Shown piece after piece: positions 1 to 5,313 of a stretch of 5,313 nucleotides of DNA. The notes under the pieces are model-generated. The model saw nothing but the letters and a program-made list of their open reading frames with translations, had not been told where the DNA came from and did not search any database. Both the position numbers and the translations under genes were made by a program. Position 1 is the first letter of the stretch; each line of letters begins with the position of its first letter. Source of the DNA: Prevotellaceae bacterium (lineage in GTDB: Bacteria; Bacteroidota; Bacteroidia; Bacteroidales; UBA932); NCBI GenBank assembly GCA_031264645.1, contig JAISDR010000045.1:1-5313 (forward strand). The letters are read 5' to 3'.

Positions 1-869
1 TTGGTACAGGTTGTTATCGCATCGTCGAGAGCGTCGATGGCGTCTTTCCATTTTTCCTTCTTGTATTCCTGCGGGAAGAAATGGCTTCCGTCGATATTCC
101 TGAACGAGCCGAAGAGGTCGCTGTTACCGTTATAAAAGGGACTTGCGCGAAAAACGTACACCCGCGCCAGTATGGACTTTGCCACCGTCTGGTCAACCTG
201 TCCATAATCGGCGGTCATAACTTTGGTACGCAAATCGGGAATGGCTTCCTTCATCAGGTTTATGACATAGTCGAAACTTTCGTCTATGCCAACCCTTGGG
301 GGAAACAGCTTTGCCGGATCTGTTTCGTCGGTATCCAGATATTGGGGAATAACGATTGGCCCGTACTGCTGTATCAGGATAAAGGCAAAATACGCTTTCA
401 GGAATTTCACCTGCGCTCTAAACTCCTTCTTTTCACTGTCGGTCATGTCGAAAACAAGATCAACGTATTCCATCACCATGTCGCAATGCCTCATTGCTAC
501 ATAGTAATGCTTTCCCACACCACCTTCGCCTGTACCGCCAGTACCCGACCATAGTCCCAGCAGGGGAGCGCCCGAAGACTGCAGGTCTCTCATTACTCTC
601 TGGGCAATCAGCGTCCGCGAATCGTAATCATAGTCGCTTCTGGTACTGACATATTCGTCGCCAAGCAAATAGGGCGTTTCATGAATATTGTCAAGAGCCG
701 GCAGATACGAGTATATCTTGGCAAGCGCGTCCTTAGCGTCCGCCTTTGTGGTGAACAGATCCTCCACTTTTGCAATGTGATCGGGAACAATGTCCAGATA
801 TTTGTTACAGGAGGTAAAACACATCACTGCAATAAGCAATAATAAAGATATTTTAGATATTTTCTTCAT
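1..869 (-). CDS. SusD/RagB-family outer-membrane lipoprotein, 3' end cut by window edge
   Basis: Reading the minus strand from ATG at 867-869 gives 289 codons with no stop before the edge. The N-terminus is a lipoprotein signal peptide: KK at residues 2-3, a hydrophobic run at 7-18, then lipobox FTSC with Cys21 as the lipidated residue. The mature start CNKYLDIVPD is typical of SusD proteins. Family-like helical (TPR-type) segments follow, including KAYFAFILIQQYGPIVIP at about 158-175 and TVAKSILARVYVFRASPFYN at about 228-247. SusD proteins usually run 450-650 residues, so roughly half is missing. It should cap the SusC-like barrel encoded 20 bp upstream and bind its substrate at the cell surface; the ligand cannot be inferred. 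There is no classical Shine-Dalgarno: the gap is A/T-rich with AAAGAG touching the ATG. Co-transcription with the transporter is inferred from spacing. Residues 107-120 are unusually glycine-rich for this region. Confidence 0.96.
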   Translation of the reverse strand, partial: MKKISKISLLLLIAVMCFTSCNKYLDIVPDHIAKVEDLFTTKADAKDALAKIYSYLPALDNIHETPYLLGDEYVSTRSDYDYDSRTLIAQRVMRDLQSSGAPLLGLWSGTGGTGEGGVGKHYYVAMRHCDMVMEYVDLVFDMTDSEKKEFRAQVKFLKAYFAFILIQQYGPIVIPQYLDTDETDPAKLFPPRVGIDESFDYVINLMKEAIPDLRTKVMTADYGQVDQTVAKSILARVYVFRASPFYNGNSDLFGSFRNIDGSHFFPQEYKKEKWKDAIDALDDAITTCT

Positions 870-889
870 CTCTTTAAAATTTAATCTAA

Positions 890-3800
890 TTAAAACTGTA
901 ATAAAAGTCCTATGTTAAACCGTCTGTTGGGCGGATATCCGAGACCGGATTCACCCATTTCGGGATCCCAGAGTTTAAACTTACTCATATAAAATACGTT
1001 TTCCACACTGAAGTAGATTCTGCCGGACTGCAGCAGCAGTTTGTTTATTGCCTTTATGTTATATCCGACTTCAACGGATTTGAGACGTATGAACGATCCG
1101 TTACGCAGCCACCAGGAAGATGGCTGGATATTGTTCTCAAGCGAACTGACCGAAAGCCGGGGCCAAAAGGCATGTACATTGGGATTGGTCTCCGTCCAGT
1201 AGTCGCGGGCAACAATCTCAAGCGCATTGCGATGATTCTCAAGAGGCGCGATTTTAGCAGGAGCGATAAAGAAGGACACCCTGCTGTTCCCCTGGAAGAA
1301 GAACGAAAGGTCGAAGTTGCGGAAGCCGCCCGACAGACCGAATCCGTACTGAACTTCGGGCACGCCACCGGGGAAGCCCATCGGTATCATGTCGTTTTCA
1401 TTGATACGTCCGTCGCCGTTGACGTCCTTATACTTTATGTCGCCTGCCTGATAAAGTCCCCAGTCCTGACGCGGAGAGTTTGCCGTCTCGTAATCGTCTA
1501 CAAAGAGACGTTCGGCAACATACCCGCGCAAAACATTGGAGCTTTGTCCTATGGCGCTGCGGTATCTGTCCTTGAACTGTTCTTCATCCTGTACTGTAAC
1601 CTTGTTCTTGGAATAGGTGAAATTGAAACGTCCCAGTATCCATGCTCCGTTGCTGAAACTTTTTTCCAGATCAAGCGAACTTTCGTAACCTACGCTCTCG
1701 ACCTTACCTATATTACCGAATATCTTCAAACTCTGTTCTACAAGTCCGGTAGTTGCCGCAAAGGTTTTCCGTTCCTGATAGATATCGCTTCTCCAGTCTT
1801 TCCATACGTCAAACTGGAATTTCAACATCTTGTTGAGCGCGTTGATCTCAAGTCCCAGATTGACTTTCCTCGATATTTCCCAGGAGATGTTGGGGTTAGC
1901 GTAGCGGCCTATGGTATATCCTGCTCCGTTGTTGTCGTGAAGCAAGCCCCATGTATATGGCGAGCCTCCCTTGTTAACCTGCGAAAGAAAGTTGAAACGG
2001 TTGGCTGCCTCGGCAATACCGTCGTTACCGTTCATTCCGTATGTAAACCTGAACTTCAACAGATCGATGAACTTTACCGGTTCAAAGAACTTTTCGTTCG
2101 AAGTCATCCATGCTCCTCCTATTGATGGAAAAAATCCGAAACGCTTGCTGCCCGTAAACTTTTCCGAGCCGTTGTAACCAAAGTTAAACTCGCCAAAATA
2201 GCGGTTGTCGTAATCGTAAGTTGCACGTCCCGATATTCCGGCATTTCTGGCGGGCAGGGCAGTGAATACGGTACCGGCTACAAGATTCGAATTTTGCTGC
2301 AGGGTGCCTACAGCCATTGCTCCGACATTGTGAACTTTATTAAAAGTGCCGTTCCAGTTAAAGCGTCCCTCAAAGTAATAGGATGCGCCCCGTTCGTTTG
2401 TAGCGTCAATATCGCCCATGCTGGTGTTCCCGCTAAGAGGGTTCAAACCGAAGAGCTTATATTGCTTCGAAACCTGATTGTACTGTTCAATCGAATAGAA
2501 AAACGGAGAGAACTGTCTCATTTGAGTAGAAGTGCCGTTGGATTTCACCGAACCTTTTCCTTCAAACTTCAATCCCTTTATTAGGAAATCAAAATCCTGC
2601 CTTATGGTAGCCATCATGGTAACAATACTGATATTTTGTGATCGATACCCTCTAACCATTTCGGCGTAAGGATTTGACATCATATTGCCGTTAATCAGGA
2701 TATTGCCAAAAAGCGTATGGGAAACGAACCTGTGAGCTTCGTCGGGTTCAAATACCGCCGGAAAGTCCACAGGATTGACATTCATAACCATATCGAAAAT
2801 TTCGGATGCCGTTTTGAATGGTCCGTTGTAGTTTTCAAACTCCGCCTGTATCCTCGTGTCCAGCGTTGTTGTTTTCGTTATATTGAAAATAACATTGCTG
2901 CGCATGTGTACGCGATTGATATTAATGTTGGAGTTAAACTTGTTTCGCGGATCTTCCTTCAGCAATCCGTTTTCGTTTTCAAAACCGCCGGAGACATAAA
3001 AGCGTGCAATATTGCCGCCTCCGGAGAGATTGATGTTGGCCCTCTTGTTGATTGTAGTCTGCTTGAACAGCTCGTCGTACCAGTCAACATTCGGGTAGAT
3101 CATGGGATTTTCGTTGTCCATGGTCGATTGCATAACCTGCGCGCTGTAGTAGTCTCCCGCCAAGGGATTTCTTGTGGTGAGTCCTTCGTTGTACAGGCGC
3201 ATGTAATCAAGAGCGTCTACCGTTTCAATCATCTTTGTGGGGGTCGCAATATGCGTATCGACCCTTGCATTGATGGAAATGCCGCTCGACTGACCGCTCT
3301 TTGTTATGACAAGCAAAACGCCGTTGGCTCCACGCGCTCCGTAAAGAGCGGCGGCAGAGGCGTCTTTGAGTACCGAGAAACTCTCGATATCGTCAACCTG
3401 CAGTCTCGACAGTTCATACGTGCTCGACTCGAAGCCGTCAATCAGAATCAGCGGAGACCTTGTGTACCCGAAAGTTGTAACTCCACGCACAAAGAACTGT
3501 GCATAGTCTTCCCCCGGCTCGCCCGTGGTCTGATAGGAAATCATGCCGGGAATCTTGCCGGCAAAACTGCTGGTGAGGTTATACGCGGAAACTCTCAGCT
3601 CCGAAGGCTTCACCGTGGTAATGGATGCAACCACGCTCGACTTCTTTTGCACGCCGAAACCCACAACAGTGAGTTCGTCAAGCTCCGATTCCTCATCGTC
3701 AACCAGTACGATTTCAAAAACGGACTGCTGTCCTACCCGCTGATTCACTTCCCTTTTTCCAACAAGAACAAATACAAGTGTATCGCTCTCGCCAGCATTG

Positions 3801-3985
3801 ATTGAAAATTCGCCGAGAGACCCGGTAACTACTCCGACAGAGGTGCTTTTTATCTGTACAGCAACTCCCGGAAGCGGCAAATTATCATTAGCGTCCTTAA
3901 CAATTCCTGTGATTGTTTTTGTTTGCGCAAAAACTCCGGAACAGAAGAACATTAAAAAAAAGAATCCAATAACTTTAAATTTCAT
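890..3985 (-). CDS. SusC/RagA-family TonB-linked outer-membrane transporter, full length (1031 aa)
   Basis: This is the import channel of a SusCD pair, taking up oligomeric nutrients across the outer membrane with TonB energy. Residues 1-20 are a signal peptide, with cleavage probably after VFA before Q21. A CarboxypepD-regulatory-like beta-sandwich follows at about 24-95 (ITGIVKDANDNLPLPGVAV, then GSLGEFSI). The TonB-box region is about 102-115 (LDELTVVGFGVQKK). The plug is about 116-232, with FAGKIPGMIS, GEPGEDYAQFFVRG, SPLILIDGFE and the SusC signature LYGARGANGVLLVITK. The barrel runs from about 233 to the C-terminal Phe (FNIGLLLQF), which suits BAM recognition. The calcium-loop-like DVNGDGRINEND at 854-865, followed by a DLSFFFQG stretch, is typical of the family. 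Length is normal and no frameshift is seen. No STN domain lies between signal peptide and beta-sandwich, so direct anti-sigma-factor signalling is unlikely. The start ATG (3983-3985) opens straight into the signal peptide; upstream is A/T-rich without a Shine-Dalgarno. Substrate unknown. Confidence 0.98.
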   Translation of the reverse strand: MKFKVIGFFFLMFFCSGVFAQTKTITGIVKDANDNLPLPGVAVQIKSTSVGVVTGSLGEFSINAGESDTLVFVLVGKREVNQRVGQQSVFEIVLVDDEESELDELTVVGFGVQKKSSVVASITTVKPSELRVSAYNLTSSFAGKIPGMISYQTTGEPGEDYAQFFVRGVTTFGYTRSPLILIDGFESSTYELSRLQVDDIESFSVLKDASAAALYGARGANGVLLVITKSGQSSGISINARVDTHIATPTKMIETVDALDYMRLYNEGLTTRNPLAGDYYSAQVMQSTMDNENPMIYPNVDWYDELFKQTTINKRANINLSGGGNIARFYVSGGFENENGLLKEDPRNKFNSNININRVHMRSNVIFNITKTTTLDTRIQAEFENYNGPFKTASEIFDMVMNVNPVDFPAVFEPDEAHRFVSHTLFGNILINGNMMSNPYAEMVRGYRSQNISIVTMMATIRQDFDFLIKGLKFEGKGSVKSNGTSTQMRQFSPFFYSIEQYNQVSKQYKLFGLNPLSGNTSMGDIDATNERGASYYFEGRFNWNGTFNKVHNVGAMAVGTLQQNSNLVAGTVFTALPARNAGISGRATYDYDNRYFGEFNFGYNGSEKFTGSKRFGFFPSIGGAWMTSNEKFFEPVKFIDLLKFRFTYGMNGNDGIAEAANRFNFLSQVNKGGSPYTWGLLHDNNGAGYTIGRYANPNISWEISRKVNLGLEINALNKMLKFQFDVWKDWRSDIYQERKTFAATTGLVEQSLKIFGNIGKVESVGYESSLDLEKSFSNGAWILGRFNFTYSKNKVTVQDEEQFKDRYRSAIGQSSNVLRGYVAERLFVDDYETANSPRQDWGLYQAGDIKYKDVNGDGRINENDMIPMGFPGGVPEVQYGFGLSGGFRNFDLSFFFQGNSRVSFFIAPAKIAPLENHRNALEIVARDYWTETNPNVHAFWPRLSVSSLENNIQPSSWWLRNGSFIRLKSVEVGYNIKAINKLLLQSGRIYFSVENVFYMSKFKLWDPEMGESGLGYPPNRRFNIGLLLQF

Positions 3986-4065
3986 AATTTTTAATACATT
4001 CTTAACATTATTTTAATTTCATTTACTTTTTACTCTTGCCCGAAGCAAAAGTCAGATCAAATCTT

Positions 4066-4091
4066 ACACTCTGTATATATAGAAAGAGTGT
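4066..4091 (-). other. Leader hairpin, 7-bp stem
   Basis: ACACTCT (4066-4072) is the reverse complement of AGAGTGT (4085-4091), with a 12-nt AT-rich loop. It lies about 80-105 nt before the transporter start codon. It has no T-tract on the gene-proximal side, so it is not an intrinsic terminator. On its own it is modest and could be chance. Confidence 0.35.
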
Positions 4092-4097
4092 TTACGC

Positions 4098-4117
4098 TCG
4101 GAAATTCTGTATTCCGA
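4098..4117 (-). other. Leader hairpin, 6-bp stem
   Basis: TCGGAA (4098-4103) pairs with TTCCGA (4112-4117) across an 8-nt loop. It falls between the two neighbouring leader inverted repeats, so three stems would stack within about 80 nt of the transcript. Alone it is short enough to be chance. Confidence 0.25.
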
Positions 4118-4125
4118 ATAGGAGA

Positions 4126-4144
4126 AGATTCTTCTCAAGAATCT
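4126..4144 (-). other. Leader hairpin, perfect 8-bp stem with 3-nt loop
   Basis: AGATTCTT (4126-4133) and AAGAATCT (4137-4144) are exact reverse complements around CTC. The compact loop and perfect stem suggest a real RNA fold or a dyad operator. There is no flanking T-run on the minus-strand 3' side, which argues against a terminator. Confidence 0.45.
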
Positions 4145-4224
4145 ATAGACTGTCTTGTCTTATGAGGTATTTAACGAATATTTCATTACTACTTTAATCA
4201 ATCGTTTTACGTTTAAGTTTATTA

Positions 4225-4260
4225 CCATTATGTTACTGTTGTTGTTACAGTAAATAATGG
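4225..4260 (-). other. Strong leader hairpin, 14-bp stem with one bulge
   Basis: In the minus-strand RNA, CCATTAT plus TTACTGT pairs with ACAGTAA plus ATAATGG around the loop AACAACA. Fourteen base pairs form, interrupted only by one unpaired C opposite plus-strand G4232. It begins about 60 nt after the predicted transcription start. No T-run follows, so it is not an intrinsic terminator. It covers the last codons and stop of the candidate leader ORF at 4228-4302, so translation of that ORF would open the stem. Whether it acts as RNA or as a DNA dyad is not decidable from sequence. Confidence 0.6.
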
Positions 4261-4302
4261 ATGCGGTTTCAATCTTTTAACATTTTTAACATTTATACAC
4301 AT
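4228..4302 (-). CDS. Possible 24-codon leader peptide ORF, threonine-rich C-terminus
   Basis: ATG at 4300-4302 opens 24 codons ending at TAA 4228-4230. The peptide starts MCINVKNVKRLK and ends TVTTTVT, with five Thr in the last seven residues (one ACT, four ACA). A GGAAAG purine run lies 7 nt before the ATG. That is the only Shine-Dalgarno-like site seen before a start in this window, although Bacteroidota seldom depend on one. The ATG would fall about 18 nt after the predicted transcription start. The Thr/Val run and stop lie inside the 4225-4260 hairpin, a layout resembling attenuator leader peptides. No terminator/antiterminator pair is evident, and a 24-codon ORF in a 330-nt leader is not rare by chance. 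The repetitive codons may simply reflect the stem's base pairing. Confidence 0.3.
   Translation of the reverse strand: MCINVKNVKRLKPHPLFTVTTTVT
4275..4294. repeat. Short tandem direct repeat, 9-bp period
   Basis: TTTTAACAT occurs twice in tandem (4275-4283 and 4284-4292), the second followed by TT. It sits just downstream of the predicted promoter, inside the candidate leader ORF, where it encodes the repeated NVK residues. It could be a paired protein-binding site or ordinary AT-rich slippage; nothing further distinguishes these. Confidence 0.35.
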
Positions 4303-4325
4303 AAAAAATCTTTCCAATAGACGCG

Positions 4326-4359
4326 CAAAGTTAAGAAGTTTTTTTATATTTAAAACAAA
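4326..4359 (-). promoter_or_regulatory. Bacteroidota-type promoter for the susCD operon
   Basis: On the minus strand, TTTG (plus CAAA at 4356-4359) is followed after 22 bp by TAACTTTG (plus 4326-4333). This matches the Bacteroidota primary sigma consensus of a -33 TTTG and a -7 TAnnTTTG. The spacer is AT-rich. Transcription would begin near 4319-4321, about 335 nt before the transporter start. It is the only full match I found between 3986 and 4500 in this orientation. A partial look-alike, TAAGATTTG (minus strand, 4058-4066), has one base too many in the -7 box and no TTTG at the right distance. Confidence 0.6.
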
Positions 4360-4547
4360 ATAATGAAAAAAATATTACATATAATTTTTATATAATTGTG
4401 GGTCTTGTGATTAATTTTTCAATCCGGAAGGAAAAAAATTGCAGTATGCACGCGAAAACCAGGTAGACTGATAGAGAAAAAATGACATTTTTACCCCCCT
4501 ACCCTACCCTGCTAAGGGAAAATTAATAACATATAACAATGTGAATT
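4360..4547. other. AT-rich intergenic stretch without a gene
   Basis: No supportable ORF or RNA gene is visible on either strand. It contains a short dyad AAAAATG-A-CATTTTT (4478-4492), a looser AATTTTTC/GAAAAAAATT pair (4413-4440) and a C-tract array at 4494-4509. It lies upstream of the susCD promoter, so it could hold regulator-binding sites, but no known operator is recognised. Confidence 0.5.
4494..4509 (-). repeat. G-tract array, GGGTAGGGTAGGGGGG on the minus strand
   Basis: The plus strand reads CCCCCCTACCCTACCC, so the minus strand has G3, G3 and G6 tracts spaced by TA, in an otherwise AT-rich region. Three tracts do not meet the usual four-tract quadruplex rule, although a two-tetrad fold or sharing of the G6 run is conceivable. 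It lies about 135 bp upstream of the -33 element. Confidence 0.4.
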
Positions 4548-4576
4548 TTCTGGATTGCTTCGTACCTTATAATGAC
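4548..4576. repeat. Degenerate, internally deleted copy of the palindrome-arm repeat
   Basis: TTCTGGATTGCTTCGT (4548-4563) is identical to the start of the right arm of the palindrome at 4667-4682. After a missing block equivalent to the CGCTTCGCT segment, ACCTTATAATGAC (4564-4576) resembles the arm's end, CTCCTTACAATGAC. It therefore looks like an older copy of the same element carrying an internal deletion. Confidence 0.65.
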
Positions 4577-4622
4577 ACTTTTCGTAAGTAACACATTAAT
4601 AGAGTATTTTCTGACCGGAATA

Positions 4623-4708
4623 TGTTCGTCATTGCGAGGAGCGAAGCGACGAAGCAATCCAGAACTTTCTGGATTGCTTCGTCGCTTCGCTCCTTACAAT
4701 GACGAACA
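4623..4708. repeat. 86-bp near-perfect palindromic repeat element (42-bp arms)
   Basis: The left arm (4623-4664) and right arm (4667-4708) are reverse complements over 42 bp with two adjacent mismatches (CG versus TA) and a 2-nt centre (CT). Each arm carries the sequence CATTG..AGGAGCGAAGCGACGAAGCAATCCAG in one orientation. From memory, this belongs to a widespread dispersed repeat often mis-annotated as small proteins containing SLRGAKRRSN; I could not search to confirm. The palindrome consists of two copies facing each other. It has no T-run on either side and so is not a typical terminator, although the cruciform or RNA stem could block transcription leaving the gene ending at 4783. A non-autonomous mobile (MITE- or REP-like) origin is inferred. 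Confidence 0.85.
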
Positions 4709-4716
4709 ACGATGGT

Positions 4717-4735
4717 TTGCGTTCGCAATGACGCT
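4717..4735. repeat. Terminal fragment of the same dispersed repeat
   Basis: GTTCGCAATGACG (4721-4733) resembles the outer end of the arms, in which the CATTGCGAGG block on the opposite strand reads as CGCAATGACG. It lies 12 bp beyond the main palindrome. With the copy at 4548-4576 it makes the region a mosaic of at least four repeat ends. The match is short and its boundaries are uncertain. Confidence 0.45.
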
Positions 4736-4782
4736 TAGTCAGGACATAATACTACCGGATTTACTTCAAACCGTTCCTGTTG

Positions 4783-5313
4783 TCACAAAGCTTTATTGTC
4801 ATTCAGAATGTTATCAACTTCGTCAATTGACAGGTCGGTATATTTTGAAATCTCGTCAATTGACATGCCTTTCCGAAATAACTTTAAAACGTATTCTATC
4901 TGTGCTTTTTGTTCGCCGCGCTGTTCGCCGATAGCTATTCCCTTTTGTTCACCGATAGCTATCCCTCGTTGTTCGCCGATAGCTATTCCCTTTTGTTCAC
5001 CGATGGCTATTCCCCGCTGTTCGCCGATAGCTATCCCCTTTTGTTCGCCGATGGCTATTCCATCTCTCCGCGCAGCATTGATGCCGCTGTTGTAGTCCAG
5101 CACCGCCATTTCGCGCATGTGGTAGGCATGTAACATTTCCCTGTCCTGCGAAACAAACGATATTTTTTCCTGTGCCTTTGCTATTGCCGTATCCATTATA
5201 ATTATTTGATTTATTGTTTCATCATTTGCATTTTTGTCAAAAAAAGTCAGCCAGCGGTGAAGGGGGTTGTTTTCTATATCCCTTTCCTTCAGCCGTCCGA
5301 ACTTTATCATGTC
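4783..5313 (-). CDS. Rpn-type PD-(D/E)XK nuclease family 'transposase', C-terminal part only
   Basis: The frame is open to the right edge (GAC at 5311-5313) and ends at TGA 4783-4785, giving 176 visible residues. The Met at 5310 is probably internal, because family members are commonly near 300 residues and their catalytic core precedes this segment. Numbered from that Met, residues 1-25 (FGRLKERDIENNPLHRWLTF) match the family's post-core region with a conserved helix ending in a W-L pattern. Residues 84-131 are six copies of GIAIGEQK/R. Residues 136-175 (YVLKLFRKGMSIDEISKYTDL, then SIDEVDNIL) are the helix-turn-helix-like tail usual in this family. Rpn proteins are DNA endonucleases that promote RecA-independent recombination; 'transposase' is a historical label. 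The active-site residues cannot be checked because they are outside the window. The family call rests on the tail, linker style and arrangement. Confidence 0.8.
   Translation of the reverse strand, partial: DMIKFGRLKERDIENNPLHRWLTFFDKNANDETINQIIIMDTAIAKAQEKISFVSQDREMLHAYHMREMAVLDYNSGINAARRDGIAIGEQKGIAIGEQRGIAIGEQKGIAIGEQRGIAIGEQKGIAIGEQRGEQKAQIEYVLKLFRKGMSIDEISKYTDLSIDEVDNILNDNKAL
4918..5061 (-). repeat. In-frame tandem repeat, 6 x 24 bp encoding GIAIGEQ(K/R)
   Basis: Six 24-bp units encode octapeptides that alternate strictly K, R, K, R, K, R at the eighth position, so the larger unit is 48 bp repeated three times. Units differ only by scattered, nearly all synonymous changes (for example TTC/TTT-type wobble in Ile, Gly and Glu codons and CGC/CGA/CGG for Arg). 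A GEQK remnant follows at 4906-4917. The length is a multiple of three, so gain or loss of units keeps the frame. Comparable charged/Gly repeats occur as linkers in Rpn-family proteins. Confidence 0.93.

Larger units (their letters stand above)
3986..4319 (-). promoter_or_regulatory. Long structured 5' leader of the susC-like gene
   Basis: About 330 AT-rich bases separate the best promoter candidate (4326-4359) from the transporter ATG, and no conventional gene fits in them. Four inverted repeats are visible: 4225-4260 (strongest), 4126-4144, 4098-4117 and 4066-4091. A possible 24-codon ORF lies at the start of the leader. None of the hairpins is followed, in the minus-strand direction, by a T-run, so none looks like an intrinsic terminator. 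That the region is transcribed as leader is inferred from the promoter motif only; a second promoter nearer the gene cannot be excluded. Confidence 0.5.

Noticed and set aside
507..530. Walker-A-like GEGGVGKH in the SusD homologue
   Set aside because: His replaces the required Ser/Thr, there is no Walker B or ATPase fold, and the protein is an exported lipoprotein; it is a chance match.
81..554. 157-codon plus-strand ORF
   Set aside because: It is antisense to the SusD-like gene, whose own frame is continuous with the lipobox and family motifs.
1172..2125. 317-codon plus-strand ORF opposite the transporter gene
   Set aside because: Same reason: antisense shadow of the conserved barrel coding sequence, with no domain and no start context.
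2717..3805. 362-codon plus-strand ORF opposite the transporter gene
   Set aside because: Its product has no recognisable domain, and it lies wholly antisense to an unmistakable SusC barrel and plug; it is a frame shadow.
4623..4708. Intrinsic terminator for the gene ending at 4783
   Set aside because: The stem is very long and no T-run follows on the minus strand; repeat-element origin explains it better. Incidental termination is possible but not supported.
4572..4934. Plus-strand 120-codon ORF containing SSLRGAKRRSNPELSG
   Set aside because: It is a read-through of the palindromic repeat followed by the antisense of the nuclease gene. The SLRGAKRRSN string is a known false-protein signature of this repeat type.
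4906..5061. CRISPR-like array
   Set aside because: The 24-bp units are contiguous with no spacers and lie in frame within a coding sequence.
4909..5133. Plus-strand ORFs with periodic Ser/Tyr/Phe- or Ile/Pro-rich repeats
   Set aside because: The periodicity is the complement of the 24-bp repeat in the nuclease gene. Repeats whose length is a multiple of three keep several frames open, so these are shadows.

Overview
The window looks like Bacteroidota DNA, most likely Bacteroidales. A SusC-type TonB-dependent transporter is followed directly by a SusD/RagB lipoprotein. A Bacteroidota-type promoter (TTTG, 22-bp spacer, TAACTTTG) lies upstream, the genes have A/T-rich start regions without a classical Shine-Dalgarno, and the intergenic DNA is markedly AT-rich. 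The species cannot be told from the sequence.

Layout. All supported protein genes are on the minus strand, so transcription runs from high to low coordinates. At the right edge (4783-5313) is the C-terminal part of an Rpn/PD-(D/E)XK 'nuclease family transposase' protein, with six copies of an octapeptide repeat. Its catalytic N-terminus lies outside the window. Next comes about 800 bp without a conventional gene (3986-4782). This holds a cluster of copies of one repeat family, including an 86-bp near-perfect palindrome (4623-4708). It also holds an AT-rich stretch with a short G-tract array, a promoter at 4326-4359, and a leader of about 330 nt before the susC-like gene. The leader carries a 14-bp-stem hairpin that overlaps the end of a possible 24-codon leader ORF, plus three smaller hairpins. 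Then come the full-length SusC-like transporter (890-3985, 1031 aa) and, 20 bp on, the first 289 codons of its SusD-like partner (1-869, running off the left edge).

How it works together. SusC and SusD homologues form an outer-membrane complex in which the lipoprotein caps the TonB-dependent barrel and imports oligosaccharides or other oligomers. Glycan-degrading or sensor genes, if present, must lie beyond position 1, so the substrate is unknown. The transporter has no STN domain, so there is no sign of direct control by an anti-sigma/ECF pair. Any control in cis is more likely to sit in the long leader. The transporter pair itself is ordinary. The parts most worth a second look are the structured leader with its threonine-rich mini-ORF, the palindromic repeat cluster, and the repeat-bearing nuclease tail.
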